Shown: positions 54,260 through 64,000 of the stretch, piece by piece
How positions within the stretch are numbered: the stretch's first letter is position 1
How the letters are laid out: every line of letters begins with the position of its first letter
Assembly (NCBI GenBank): GCA_002794775.1
Contig: NBAY01000040.1
Coordinates: 1-64,000, forward strand
Direction: 5' to 3'
DNA length: 64,000 nucleotides
DNA from: Porodaedalea pini
Lineage: Eukaryota > Basidiomycota > Agaricomycetes > Hymenochaetales > Hymenochaetaceae
Notes under the pieces: model-generated
Told to the model about the DNA's origin: nothing
Database searches by the model: none
The model's input: the letters and a program-made list of their open reading frames with translations, nothing else
Program-made: the position numbers and the translations under genes

Positions 54260-55069
54260 GAAAGATCTGAACGTATAATTGCAGGGAAGAGCTGCTGGGT
54301 CGGGTCAGAGGATATCAAAATCTTCGTCTTCATGTGAGACTTCGGGAAAACATAAGCAGCGTGAAGTCGTAAGCCAAGAGGTGTCCTTGTAATTCCTGCT
54401 TCATAATCTAACACCGGCTCGTAGCCAGTGCACGTCCCTCATTTGTCCATTGAAGGATCGGTGCGATGCCAGTGAACGGTAGCACGTACGCACAGAGCGT
54501 TCAGACAGGGTCGCGATATGTTTGAGATCCATTATATAGTCAGCTTAAGGTCCTAGTATATCCATGGTGCGATTATGTTGACTGCCAAGATATCCTGGTA
54601 GTCTGAAGTACTTGTCATGCATAGCCTTCAAAGCATTGCCGATTCGAAATGACCAGTGCTTGCATTTCAATCGATCATTTTACTGTGTCGCGTGAATCAG
54701 ATCCTAGATTGTAGATATAGCACAAGGCCAGTCTGCACGGCAGATATCCTGGCAATACCTCAAACACGAGACTGGAAGAGACAGTAGTCAACGACACGAG
54801 AATGCGAATTCTCGAAGTTCAGTACTTCTGAAGCACTCAAGCAGTGATACTCTCGAGCTCTTGACGGAGTCTAATAGAAGTAGCGAGGCTGCCTTCACAA
54901 GTTACAGTAATTTGGTGTAACTTCAGCAGGCATGTCAAATAGCAGGGCCAAGCAGGATGGTTTTCAAGAGCGACCAAACTAAAAGTCAACTCGTAAGAGG
55001 TATTGTCAAATCAAGAAGTTAGATCTCACGCAAATTTTCGCAATACCATTTTGGACTACAGAGGAGCTT
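54260..55069. other. No gene recognised
   Basis: No protein-like frame longer than about 70 codons. Confidence 0.35.
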
Positions 55070-55880
55070 GCATCTTCTCTTCAACCACGACAGGCTCAAA
55101 GCCGCGATGCTCGCCCTCCACAGATGCTTCGCTTTCGAGTGCGTGCATCTTTCCTTGCGAGTGGGCTAAGGTCTGAGCGTTTTAGTCCTCCTCGATCGAT
55201 TCTAGATGGGTCCGACAGTAATTCTGTCGAGAGACATACCAGACATGCACGCTCCTGTCTCACTGCTCAGAGACGCGTCTTCAGTGTCTGGACTCCATTT
55301 CGGAGGTTGGAGATGCCGAGAGCGGTGTTCGGGAAGCGTTTTGGAACCATCTCGAGGACTGGGCGCATCTGGTTGGCTTCGCACTGCGACGCCTGTATGC
55401 ACTTCATCCTTTCCACTGCCACGTTTTGTGGACGATCCGTGATCAAAAGCGGATTTGCTCTGACGGGCGAGTTGTTTCTTGACTACAAGCACGTTTCCGT
55501 TGCCGGGGTCTACAGTGAAGGTTTATTATGTATACGATCACTTGCCGCCGGTACTATGTTCTTTCGGGTAGCTCGTAACAATGCACCTGCGGTCCATTGT
55601 GCGAGCTACGTTACCATGGTCCATGCCCAGCGGAGTCGTAAAGCGTTAGGTCAGTCACGACGTATACAAAGTTGAGTTTTGATTGTGCCATTTTGCGGAC
55701 ACGCAGAGGTCACAAGTCACGAAATTCATCACTCTGTGTGGCTCATGCCATTTCTCGGGGACGGTGTGGATTGGTGAGGAGCTCGTCGTATGTTCAGTCA
55801 GCCAGATGTGTCCTTCAGTGCACTTCGCGGCTTACGACCTCGCGTCGTGAAACTCGATTCAGACTACTCTGAGACTGTCT
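55070..55880 (+). pseudogene. Unknown decayed gene, partly duplicated elsewhere
   Basis: The first 350 bp match 49,590-49,970. The last 105 bp (55,777-55,880) match the minus strand at 37,345-37,450. A 183-codon frame at 55,124-55,675 covers part of it but its composition (Arg/Ser/Cys-rich, no hydrophobic core) is not convincing. Best seen as a mosaic of repeated, decayed gene pieces. Confidence 0.35.
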
Positions 55881-56560
55881 TGGTTTCCCTAATTTTTTCC
55901 GTGTCCAACTTTTCGTGAGCCCTGACTTTCTCTGTTCTGCATGTATATGCTATACCTGAAATATATGGGGGTTATATGCGTTGGTCTTGTTTGAACGTAG
56001 TGAAGGCTCAGGATGACTCATCTCCGACTTTATATTTTCTTTTCCTGCATGAAACGGTTATAAAAGCAGATGATGAGGCGTAATTCAGGACAATTGAAAG
56101 TACCTCAAGACGAGTCATCCATACGGCTTTCGGAAGCAAATAAGCAGATTTCTGACAGGAGGCGCGGCGTCGTTCACAACTTTGTTCTTGCTCGAGCTTA
56201 TGAGCATGAGTTTTGAAGTCTCTCTGCTGTAACAACGCTGTGTTGCTCAAGATCCATCGGTATCGATGTAGTGATACAGGCCTGCTCACCGGAAAGCGAC
56301 GAAACGAGTGTCGCCTGTGAGGCACAGGACGGTAACAAGCGCACTTTTCACAATGACCCTTGGTGATACGCCTCAAGTAGCTATAGTCCAAGACCAACGT
56401 AAGAAATGAATTACTTGATAACAATGACGACGGTTAGGCCCAAGGCTGATGGAAAACGGGCGTCCGATCTACGCGACAGGAGTACTAAGCGCTTTATTAT
56501 CTGCTTACGCGCGCGTGGCTGCCGCGCCCGGTTTCGTGGCCCCGCGCCACGACTGAAGAG
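55881..56560. other. Intergenic, no gene recognised
   Basis: Contains the boundary between the repeat-rich part and the compact gene block. Confidence 0.35.
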
Positions 56561-56570
56561 ATTTATAAAG

Positions 56571-56579
56571 GGGCCATTG
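56571..56579 (+). promoter_or_regulatory. TATA box (TTATAAAGG)
   Basis: GATTTATAAAGGGGCC lies about 110 nt upstream of the ATG at 56,681. Confidence 0.5.
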
Positions 56580-56680
56580 AGAACAAAGAATGACCTTTCT
56601 GAATCAAAGCCCGTCTTTCATCACTCTGTTGTACACTTCCATCGCGTCGTCGAACGAAAAGCAAATACAGAGCAACGGCT

Positions 56681-59032
56681 ATGCTGCTGAATCGCGCTTT
56701 CCAGCGCGACGTCGCGTCAAGCAGCTCACCAAGCCCAAACTCGAGCCCAACGACCTACGCGAGCGCATCTAAATTGAAAACATCGCCATCCTGCTCTAAC
56801 TTGAGACCACCCTCGCCCCGCCCTACTAGCGCTAAACAAAATAGCAAGATCCCAATACTAAGACCATCTTCTCCCCATCCCTCTGCCTCAGACGCGTTTG
56901 CAAAGAACGAAGAAGACAGAAGTCCGGGTTCGCCATCCCCCCGTACTCCTCCACCGCGTCTGCCTTCGACGCGTCCGTGCGTCCCGTCGCGCACGCAGCT
57001 CCGACACGCGTCGGCAGCGCGCCGGCTCTCCCTCGATGGATTGAGCAAGGACATCCTGCCGGACGAGTACAGCCTGAGCGCGTCTCCAGGCCCGGCGGCA
57101 AAAGAAGATATATTCTGGTCTGGGATTCGGTCGACGATGAGTATGCCTGAGCGGATAGATGACCATAGACCCAAAGGCAAGCAAGTAAAACGCAAGGAAG
57201 CCGAACCAGCGTCTTTGCCTTATGTGAAGCCCCCACCGTACTTACAGAAGACGATGGAGGCAGCAGGAGTCGGACTGATGGCTGATAGTGCAAGCATGGA
57301 AAGTGAGTATGCTTTGGTTAAAATGAAGCTGGAGTGAAGGCTCACCAAGGCAACAAATAGCTCTCATGGGCAACAAAGAATTCCTCAAGGCCTCCTTCGT
57401 AACACCGCAACCTGTGCTCGATGAAATCGAACACAAAGACAACTATTATCATGTGTGGGTCGCGGCCAAGTTGGCGATGGAGGAAATGTCCATCAAGAAA
57501 CAGTACGTCTGGCCCCTTCATAAGATGTTCGCGACCCTCAGTGCCGATTCAACAACAGTGGGTTCGATGAGGTCCTAAAACTCGCCTTCACTAAGTATGT
57601 GCGTGAGCAATTTTATTTCCAGCTGGAAAATGAAAAGTTGACTAACATGCTTTGGTTAGTTGATCGAGCTCGGCTCAGCCCTGGTGGATTGCCTGCAGCC
57701 CGATCTCCCACATTATACCTTTGTAGATCCACGTAGAATCATGCATTCAGAGGGGATGAAGTCAATCGCTGAACAGGCGGTCGCCATCGTCGAGGGCCTA
57801 GAGAAGAAGGGAATCAAGAGGGACCGGATATATGTTTCTGTAAGTCATCACAATGCCTTAGCATCCCCAAGTCACTATTGGCACTAATTCGTCCATCTGC
57901 TCGTCGTGACAGATACCCGCGACGGAGACCGGGCTTGCGATCGCAAAAGACTTGAAACAGCGGCACGAGATAAAGACGAACATGGTCTTCGTTTCGGGCC
58001 TCACGCAAGCAGCTGCATGCACCGCTGCTGGGGCAGCAACAATAACGATGCCTGTCGACAGTGTGCGTTGAGATCAGAGATATTGCTTCATCTCCTTTAG
58101 AAGAGGCCCGAAAATAGGTTGAACGCTCACGATTTCTAATACCTTTTGCGCATTATTTAGATATTCGCATATCATGAGCTGAGGAGGGGCTATGACTATG
58201 CTGAACTGAATCCCCACCCTGGACGGCAGAACATCAAGGCGACTGCATGCTATATGAAGCACCATAAGCTCGACACCCAGGTCATCGCGAGTGGGCTGCG
58301 TTCGGTACGTTCTTCGCACCCATCAAGTAATGTCCACGTTTCGTTGACAGATATTCGCGATTTGCATTTTAGCTCAATGAAATCGAGCACTGTTCTGCAC
58401 TGAGTAACGTCTGCCTCGCAGATAGCCAAGTGGAGCACGCAAAATGGCACCGCATGCGTGTAAATCGTCCGCCAGGACCCACCTCTTCCGCCATGATGCG
58501 TGCAACACAAGCCCCCTTTCCTCCCAAATTCACCGAGGACGAGCGCGGATTCCGATACTTCTCAGGCATGTCGCCGGAGACGCGCAAAGAAACCACAGGA
58601 ATCCTGCATGCAGGGTTGAAGAGCTGGCAAGACGGCGCGGCGCGGATCGCAGAGGTGCTCCGGCGCGAGATGCAAGAACAAGTGGACGCGTACCTCCCGG
58701 CCCCCTTGCCGCCACAGCCGCTGACACCAAAATCATACTTGTTGGCGCAATTAGAGTATTGGGACCAGATGCGTAGATTGCGAGACCGGAGCCTGCTGAG
58801 CTGGGGCGAGCCGAGTAAAAGCACACTGAGCGTTGTGTTTCCCCGCACTGAGGGCGGGGATGAGAACGAAGTCGACGTTGAGGTTCAACAGGTACAACAG
58901 TGCGAGAGAGAAGCGAGTTTGGAACCTCCAAGTGTTCCGCAGTCGCCGTATTGGCAGGATTTGGAGACGTTTGAGGATGAGCCCGGGAGCAGCAGCGATG
59001 AAAGTTCGACAAATGACATGCTATGTTTTTGA
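56681..59032 (+). CDS. Transaldolase-like protein, 645 aa, catalytic Lys missing
   Basis: Seven exons: 56,681-57,302, 57,361-57,502, 57,559-57,598, 57,660-57,839, 57,913-58,062, 58,161-58,304 and 58,373-59,032 (1,938 nt, in frame throughout). The N-terminal ~200 aa are Pro/Ser-rich and disordered. The middle is a class-I aldolase/transaldolase-type barrel: LPHYTFVDPRRIMHSEGM, then IYVSIPATETGLAIAKDL, MVFVSGLTQAAACTAAGA and TITMPVDS. In transaldolases the strand before the ATWEG-like motif carries the Schiff-base lysine (KI-ATWEG); here that position is Ser (VSIPATETG). A C-terminal extension of ~220 aa includes EVLRREMQEQVDAYL and an acidic tail. So the enzyme fold is likely but classic transaldolase chemistry doubtful. 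A start at a later ATG is possible. Confidence 0.75.
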
Positions 59033-59283
59033 GTCCTCGGCTTTCAGGAGACGGAAAGGAAATTATTATGAAGCATATATCCATTATACTTGTTCATTAT
59101 CGGCGTATGGGATAAATAATTTTTGAGGAAATTTCCTGACAGATTGCAGCCAGTGAATGAAGCAGGAGGCAGCTTAGCCTGTCGTGGTTGCAGGAAGAGA
59201 AATGCATGACGCGCCGCCACAGACACTCGGCTAGGCTTGCTCTCAACCTTCACCATTCATCATTCTCTCATAATTTTTGCAAC

Positions 59284-60801
59284 ATGTCATTCGAGGCTCC
59301 CCGAAAATACATTCTAACTAAGGAGCAATTGGACGCGTTCCAGAATGCCCAAACATATAAAGACGTCATCTCATACATTGAGACACTCAACGATGCGGTG
59401 GTCGGCGTGAAGCTCTCCGACGAGTGCAGCGAGTCTAAGGTGCGTGAGCGCACAAATCTGGTCGTTTTGGAGAATTAGAAGTCTGATGAGACGAAGGGTA
59501 TCAGAGCGGTCCTTGCTGTGCTTGACGATGTCGAGGAGCTGGCGCGCAATACGCCGCCGGTCGACAATAGTGGCTCGCGCTTCGGGAACCCTGCCTTCCG
59601 CACGTTCTATGACAAACTAGCTGAGGTAGGACATCCACACCTAGACATTCTATCCGCTATGAATATGCTCACATTTACCGAGAATTCGCCAGCTTTGCAT
59701 GCCAAGCTTCCAGGACTACCTCCCGACGCGTTACCGGAGGTGTCCGTGTACTTCAACGAGGCATGGGGAAACCGGACGCGTATTGACTATGGAAGCGGGA
59801 TGGAGCTGAACTTCCTGTGTTGGTTGTACGTCTGTATGTTATCTTACGCTGATCATTCCAAGCTGATGACTCTTTTGCAGAATTTGCTTGGAAAGATTGA
59901 AGGTCTTCGAAGAGGCGGATCACAAGGCTCTCGTTATACGGGTGTTCTGGAGGTGCGACACAAATTCCATTACTGTGTTCATTTTCCCTCTTCTTTTCAT
60001 TTGCGCTTAAAATCCGTACAGGTATATAGGTGTCATGCGTGTGCTTCAAAGCTCGTACTGGTTAGAGCCGGCCGGGTCGCACGGAGTCTGGGGGCTGGAT
60101 GACTACCACTTTCTTCCCTTTCTCTTCGGGTCGGCACAGCTTAAAGGTGAGCAGCATTGTCGGGGTGTGTCTTTAGGCGGACACTAACAATGCTTCCCGC
60201 AGGACACAAATATATCAAGCCGAAGTCAATACACGATAGCGATGTTGTGGACGAGTACTCGAAAGATTACATGTACCTTGCTTGTATCATGTTTATTAAC
60301 TCCGTGAGTTGTCTTGTCCGGATGCTCTACTGTCGCCTGATCTATTCTCGCAGATCAAAACTGCTTCTCTACGATGGCACTCTCCGATGCTTGACGATAT
60401 ATCAGGGGTACGATTTCGTCCGTGTGTACCCTTCGGTTAAGACTTACACGTTCGGCTTGGCTTAGGTGAAGACATGGGACAAAGTGAACTCCGGGATGCT
60501 CAAGATGTACCGCGCGGAGGTACTCGGAAAGCTGCCCGTTGTGCAGCACTTCCTTTTCGGATCAATTCTCCCATACGACGGGCCTTCTCTGCCCGATGAC
60601 CAGGAAGACGTGGACGATGCGCACAGGGGGCATGCGCACGCTCATTCGGACACGGGGACAGGGGCAGCAGGCCAGCGCGAAGTTCGGTGGGGTGACTGTT
60701 GCGGGATCCCGGTGCCTTCTGCGTTCGCGGCTGCTGCGGCCGAGAAGCGAGAGGGCCCTCGGCTGCAGGGCCCTTCAGTGCGGCCTGTGCCGTTCGACTG
60801 A
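59284..60801 (+). CDS. PTPA: PP2A phosphatase activator (PTPA/RRD family), 377 aa
   Basis: A peptidyl-prolyl isomerase-like activator of protein phosphatase 2A and related phosphatases, cytosolic/nuclear. Eight exons: 59,284-59,439, 59,479-59,625, 59,683-59,825, 59,881-59,952, 60,022-60,146, 60,203-60,303, 60,354-60,407 and 60,466-60,801 (1,134 nt). Family signatures in order: [91 protein letters not shown] and [11 protein letters not shown]. Length fits fungal Rrd proteins. The tail is His/Ala/Gly-rich and variable. Yeast RRD1 and RRD2 cannot be distinguished by eye. All junctions are GT-AG with conserved frame, so the gene looks intact. Confidence 0.93.
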
Positions 60802-61126
60802 GCATTGTCTGTTTGTTGCGGACGATCCCTGTCAGAAAGTTTATATTCTAACTCAATCATTCTATACTCTTATACAGCAAAATTCACTGTACTCCTTGTT
60901 TACCTTTTTCTGTATTTTATGAACAAAATGAAGTTGTATTTCTGGCGAGAAGAGAACGACACGGCACGGGACCAAATTGAAGTAGAGCTACGCGTTCTCG
61001 GATGTGGCACACGTCGACCATCGCCACACGTCATTCTCCGATGGACGCCCTTCAAAACTGCCGCTCTTCCTCCCAGTCTCCTTTATATTCGTTGCCATAT
61101 GAATAGCCCTGCCAGCCCCATCAACC

Positions 61127-63082
61127 ATGGCGCTGCACATGAGTACATTCGAGCCCGCGAGCGTGGCGAGTCTGCCGACAGAACTCCTCGTCAAAATCAT
61201 ACTAGAGCTGGACTGGCGCTCCATTCTGCGCCTGCAGCTCGTCAGTGCCTGTCTAATTCACGACAACCTGTACTGATCTTGTTGCAGGTCAACACTGAGC
61301 TGAACGATATCATAAAGACCCATACGGCCGTGCAGTACCATGTCGAGCTCGGCATTGCAGGCATGGTCGATGGTCCACCCTTCCCTCGTGCGCCATTCAG
61401 CACCGACGAGCGTTTAGCACGTCTTCGTTTGTACCAGTCCCGCTGGAAGCACTTCAATCACACGCGCGTACAGACTGTGCGCCACGCAAGGGGCGGCGTA
61501 TGGGAGCTGGCGTCAGGCGTGCTCGCGCAGGGCATCTCCTCCGCTGCCAGCGAGCGCGCTGCGACGGGCCTGAACGAAGTGCGCAAGCTTTTCTTCACAA
61601 AGCTCCCGTCGAGCGCGAGGGTGGACTCCAAGGCGCGCGAGTGGAATCATGACGGATACGAGTTTGCGATCCGTGATTTCACGCTGGATCCTACTCAGGA
61701 TCTGCTGGTGCTGCTGCGGGCGAGCAGCGAAGAGATGGATCCGGCGGAAGTGCATCTCCGGAGTCTGCGCACGAATGAGAAACACCCTGCGGCAAAGCTT
61801 GGTGTATTAAAGCATGAGCTGTATGGAGGCAGCCGTGCGTACTCCCATAGTATGCAGGTATGCCAAGATCGCTTCGCAGTGCTGCATATTTCACTAGCGG
61901 GACAATGGCCCGAGAAGCTCGTCGTGTATAATTGGAAGAAAGGAGAGCTTGTATTCGTACGGACATATTCTCTTTTTTTCATCCTCGATACTTATTTTTA
62001 TGTAGGAAATCTCGTTCTGCGGTATAATGTCGTACGCCTTCCTGAGCTCCAAGCATCTTCTCTTCGCTGTGCAGCCCTTCAACGTCATGCCCGCATGCCA
62101 AGGCGACCACCAGCCGCGCCTGCTTATCTGCGACATCGACCGGACCGCCGCTCTCAGCCCGATGCGCCGTCCTGAGTCGTATGCGGCGGTCTGCGAGCTC
62201 CACCTGCCCGAGCTGAAGCAGTATGTCGACGTCGTGGATATCCTCATCCGCGCCGACCCTGCCCCAAACCCCTTCTCTTCCGGTTCTCCATATGACTCTG
62301 CCGATGTGCTCCCCCCACCAGTATTCTCAACCGCGCCGCACAATCGCCTTTTCGTCATCAACTTCCACGTTGCGACCGTGCCGGATGACACAGGCGACCA
62401 CCGCGCCTCCGAGAACCTCACGCTTGGGCTGTTCGTCCCCCTCTCGACGTTCCTCCCGTTCATGTGCTCCGCAGACACGGAACCGGAGATCATCCCCGCG
62501 AACTCCCTCGATGAGGATTTGTACTTCGGCGACTTCCAAGCGACGCCGTCGAGGCGCATCGCAGTGGGCTGGGAAGACTGGATGCAGCATGGCGCACGCG
62601 CGCTGCTCGTCCCAGGCGCGGAGCGCGTGTGGGTATGCAACGTCTTCGGCTCGCGCTGCGTGCACGCGCTCGAGCCGCGCGATGCCGTCGCACCGCTGGC
62701 GCCGCGCCACGTCGCGGTACTCGACTTCAATGCGAACGCATTGCAGCGTGATCGCGTGGCGCGTGGTTTCGCAGAAAGCGAAGACGAGGATGGCGGGAGA
62801 GAGACGCTAGAGAATGAGCCTAAGGCTCTTGTGGAGGAGCATACGGAGCCGAGCACGCTTGAAGCAGCGCGCTGTGGGATATTTGAGGGCGATGTGACGA
62901 CGAGCTTGCCGTACCGCCGCACGGTGCTCCGTGAGAAGGTCCGCTTCGACGGAGTCATGCTCACGGAGGACAACATCATTTTTGTAAATGTGAGCAAGCA
63001 CTTCGTGTGCACTTCAATCTAATGCTGATTTTTTCTTCTGCAGAGGAGGGCGCCGAAGGAGTATGAAGTTCTGACCTTCTAA
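61127..63082 (+). CDS. F-box protein, 601 aa
   Basis: Exons 61,127-61,240, 61,288-61,956, 62,006-62,989 and 63,044-63,082 (1,806 nt, in frame, introns of 47-54 nt). The N-terminal SLPTELLVKIILELDWRSIL (residues 14-33) and LQLVNTELNDII match an F-box, the Skp1-binding motif of SCF ubiquitin ligases. The rest resembles the large Agaricomycete F-box family with a beta-rich C-terminal region (WPEKLVVYNWKKGELVF, YVDVVDILIRADP, RLFVINFHVATVPDD) that probably forms a propeller-like substrate domain. The last exon is only 39 nt (RRAPKEYEVLTF). Frames running from the upstream UTR or across introns, and a 372-codon antisense frame, are shadows of this gene. Confidence 0.82.
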
Positions 63083-63508
63083 CTGGCGGATTTCTCGGAA
63101 GCCACGAATTCTAGCTCTCGCTTTTATTGAACCTCTCTCCTCTCAGCACTTCCTTCCTGTTTATTTATCTGCTTGCTGTGTTGTATAGATACATGTAAAA
63201 TATGAAAGCCCATTCTCGCTTGCAATGAATCTCCCCTCTGTTGTACAAATACAATGTAAATACACGTCTTCTGCACTGCCCTTATGAATGCAATCATGAA
63301 GGACTGGCGCTGTGAAGCAGGGGAACTGAAAATATTACGGAGCGAATATCACGTTTTACACACTGAGATGCTCTGAATGCATGCAGGTCGAACGGTTTTT
63401 CTTTTGAATAAAATACTAGTGACAAAGCTTGACAATTCAGAGGGCATGGATTGGTCCGCAGTCTGCGAGGGTCTCCTCATACATTAATATATAAATAGAC
63501 AGTCGAGC
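63083..63508. other. F-box 3' flank, no gene
   Basis: AT-rich; includes AATAAAATACTAG near 63,407, a possible polyadenylation signal of either neighbour. Confidence 0.4.
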
Positions 63509-63622
63509 ATGAACTGGAGATCGAGGCGCATGAATCAGGAGGAGTTGCTAAATTTTAAGGCCGACGTCCCACCGCCTATAGAATATCAAGGGAATCAGCA
63601 TAGCCAGTCTGTACCTTCAACT

Positions 63623-64000
63623 TCACGGTATACATACCCTATCCGATTGAATGCAGTTGAGGGAACACTCGTAATAAAACCGAACGAACCATTCCGGAAG
63701 CTCAGTATCACTCGTCAATATCTTCCTTGGTCCGCCTTCATGGGGAGAAGTAAATCCGACGTATCTGCGAGGCGTCTGCTCAGGTGCTGAAATAAAAGAT
63801 GTTTGCTCTCCGTAGAGAGAAAGGACAAGGATCGGTGCCGCTTGTAGATGACATTCGAGATAGTCTTCCAGAACACAAGCACGGGGTGATCCCAGTCCAG
63901 TCGTAGATCGTGGGGTTGAAATATGTCTGGAAGACTGAGGAGCTGGAGGATTAGATTCCACGGCCCACGGTCAAGGCCACTAAAGAAGAAAGGACTTAGA
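63623..64000 (-). other. Possible 3' end of a minus-strand gene at window edge
   Basis: A minus-strand frame of 112 codons (LECHLQAAPILVLSLYGEQT, TELPEWFVRFYYECSLN) ends at 63,623. A competing plus-strand frame (63,509-63,790) and another minus frame are also open, so the coding strand is uncertain. The window ends before this can be resolved. Confidence 0.25.

Noticed and set aside
60805..62175. 456-codon plus-strand ORF starting in the PTPA 3' UTR
   Set aside because: It reads from UTR through an intron into F-box exon 2 and onward across the next intron. The F-box motif lies in a different frame (exon 1, 61,127-61,240).
61894..63012. 372-codon antisense ORF over the F-box gene
   Set aside because: GC-rich antisense shadow; the plus strand has splice sites, an F-box and consistent frame across four exons.
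1..64000. tRNA or rRNA genes
   Set aside because: No T-arm (GGTTCRANTCC-like) paired with a plausible A/B box arrangement was found on reading, and no rRNA-like sequence was seen.

Overview
The window looks like a piece of a basidiomycete (probably Agaricomycete) genome. The evidence is GT-AG introns of about 40-90 nt, a chromodomain Ty3-type retrotransposon with Tf1-like self-priming signals, fungal TKL-like kinase and 7-TM membrane-protein genes, a TUP1-type WD40 protein, and compact, intron-rich housekeeping genes at the right end. No tRNA, rRNA or CRISPR array was seen.

The layout has two compartments. (1) About 1-56,000 is accessory and heavily invaded by mobile DNA. Positions 1-9.2 kb hold a small hypothetical gene, a hypothetical gene carrying a TA-flanked foldback element in a putative intron, a TUP1-like WD40 gene cut off by a second copy of that element, and a kinase gene split inside an exon by a different foldback element. 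Positions 9.40-22.11 kb are one giant palindrome of about 12.7 kb with arms of about 6.3 kb, ending in an inverted CACTTCAGG and flanked by CAGGAA repeats. Its arms carry TGGG-N4-CCCA repeat clusters, a 32-bp minisatellite, and captured fragments of host genes (ribosomal protein S6 and probably a PCL-type cyclin). A TA-flanked foldback element of 1,160 bp sits exactly at its centre. Next comes an apparently intact-ended Ty3/gypsy chromovirus (22,210-28,451, minus strand, LTRs with no difference seen, 5-bp target duplication). Both insertions lie in one reading frame that seems to run from 9,245 to 29,831. Positions 30.7-32.6 kb hold a decayed Tc1/IS630-like transposase and half of a foldback element. 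A 7-TM protein gene with an in-frame TAG follows, with a decayed copy at 38.6-39.3 kb. Two diverged inverted copies of a 2-kb repeat (34.83-36.84 and 47.05-49.25 kb) bracket 10 kb that contains an 828-aa bZIP transcription factor. From 49.3 to 56 kb there are another foldback element, an unrecognised 357-aa gene and several decayed duplicates.

(2) About 56,500-64,000 is a compact, apparently intact block on the plus strand: a transaldolase-like protein lacking the Schiff-base lysine, a PP2A activator (PTPA/RRD family) and an F-box protein. All gene models come from reading the sequence by eye, with no database search or transcript data. Exon joins were accepted only where splice sites and frame agreed.
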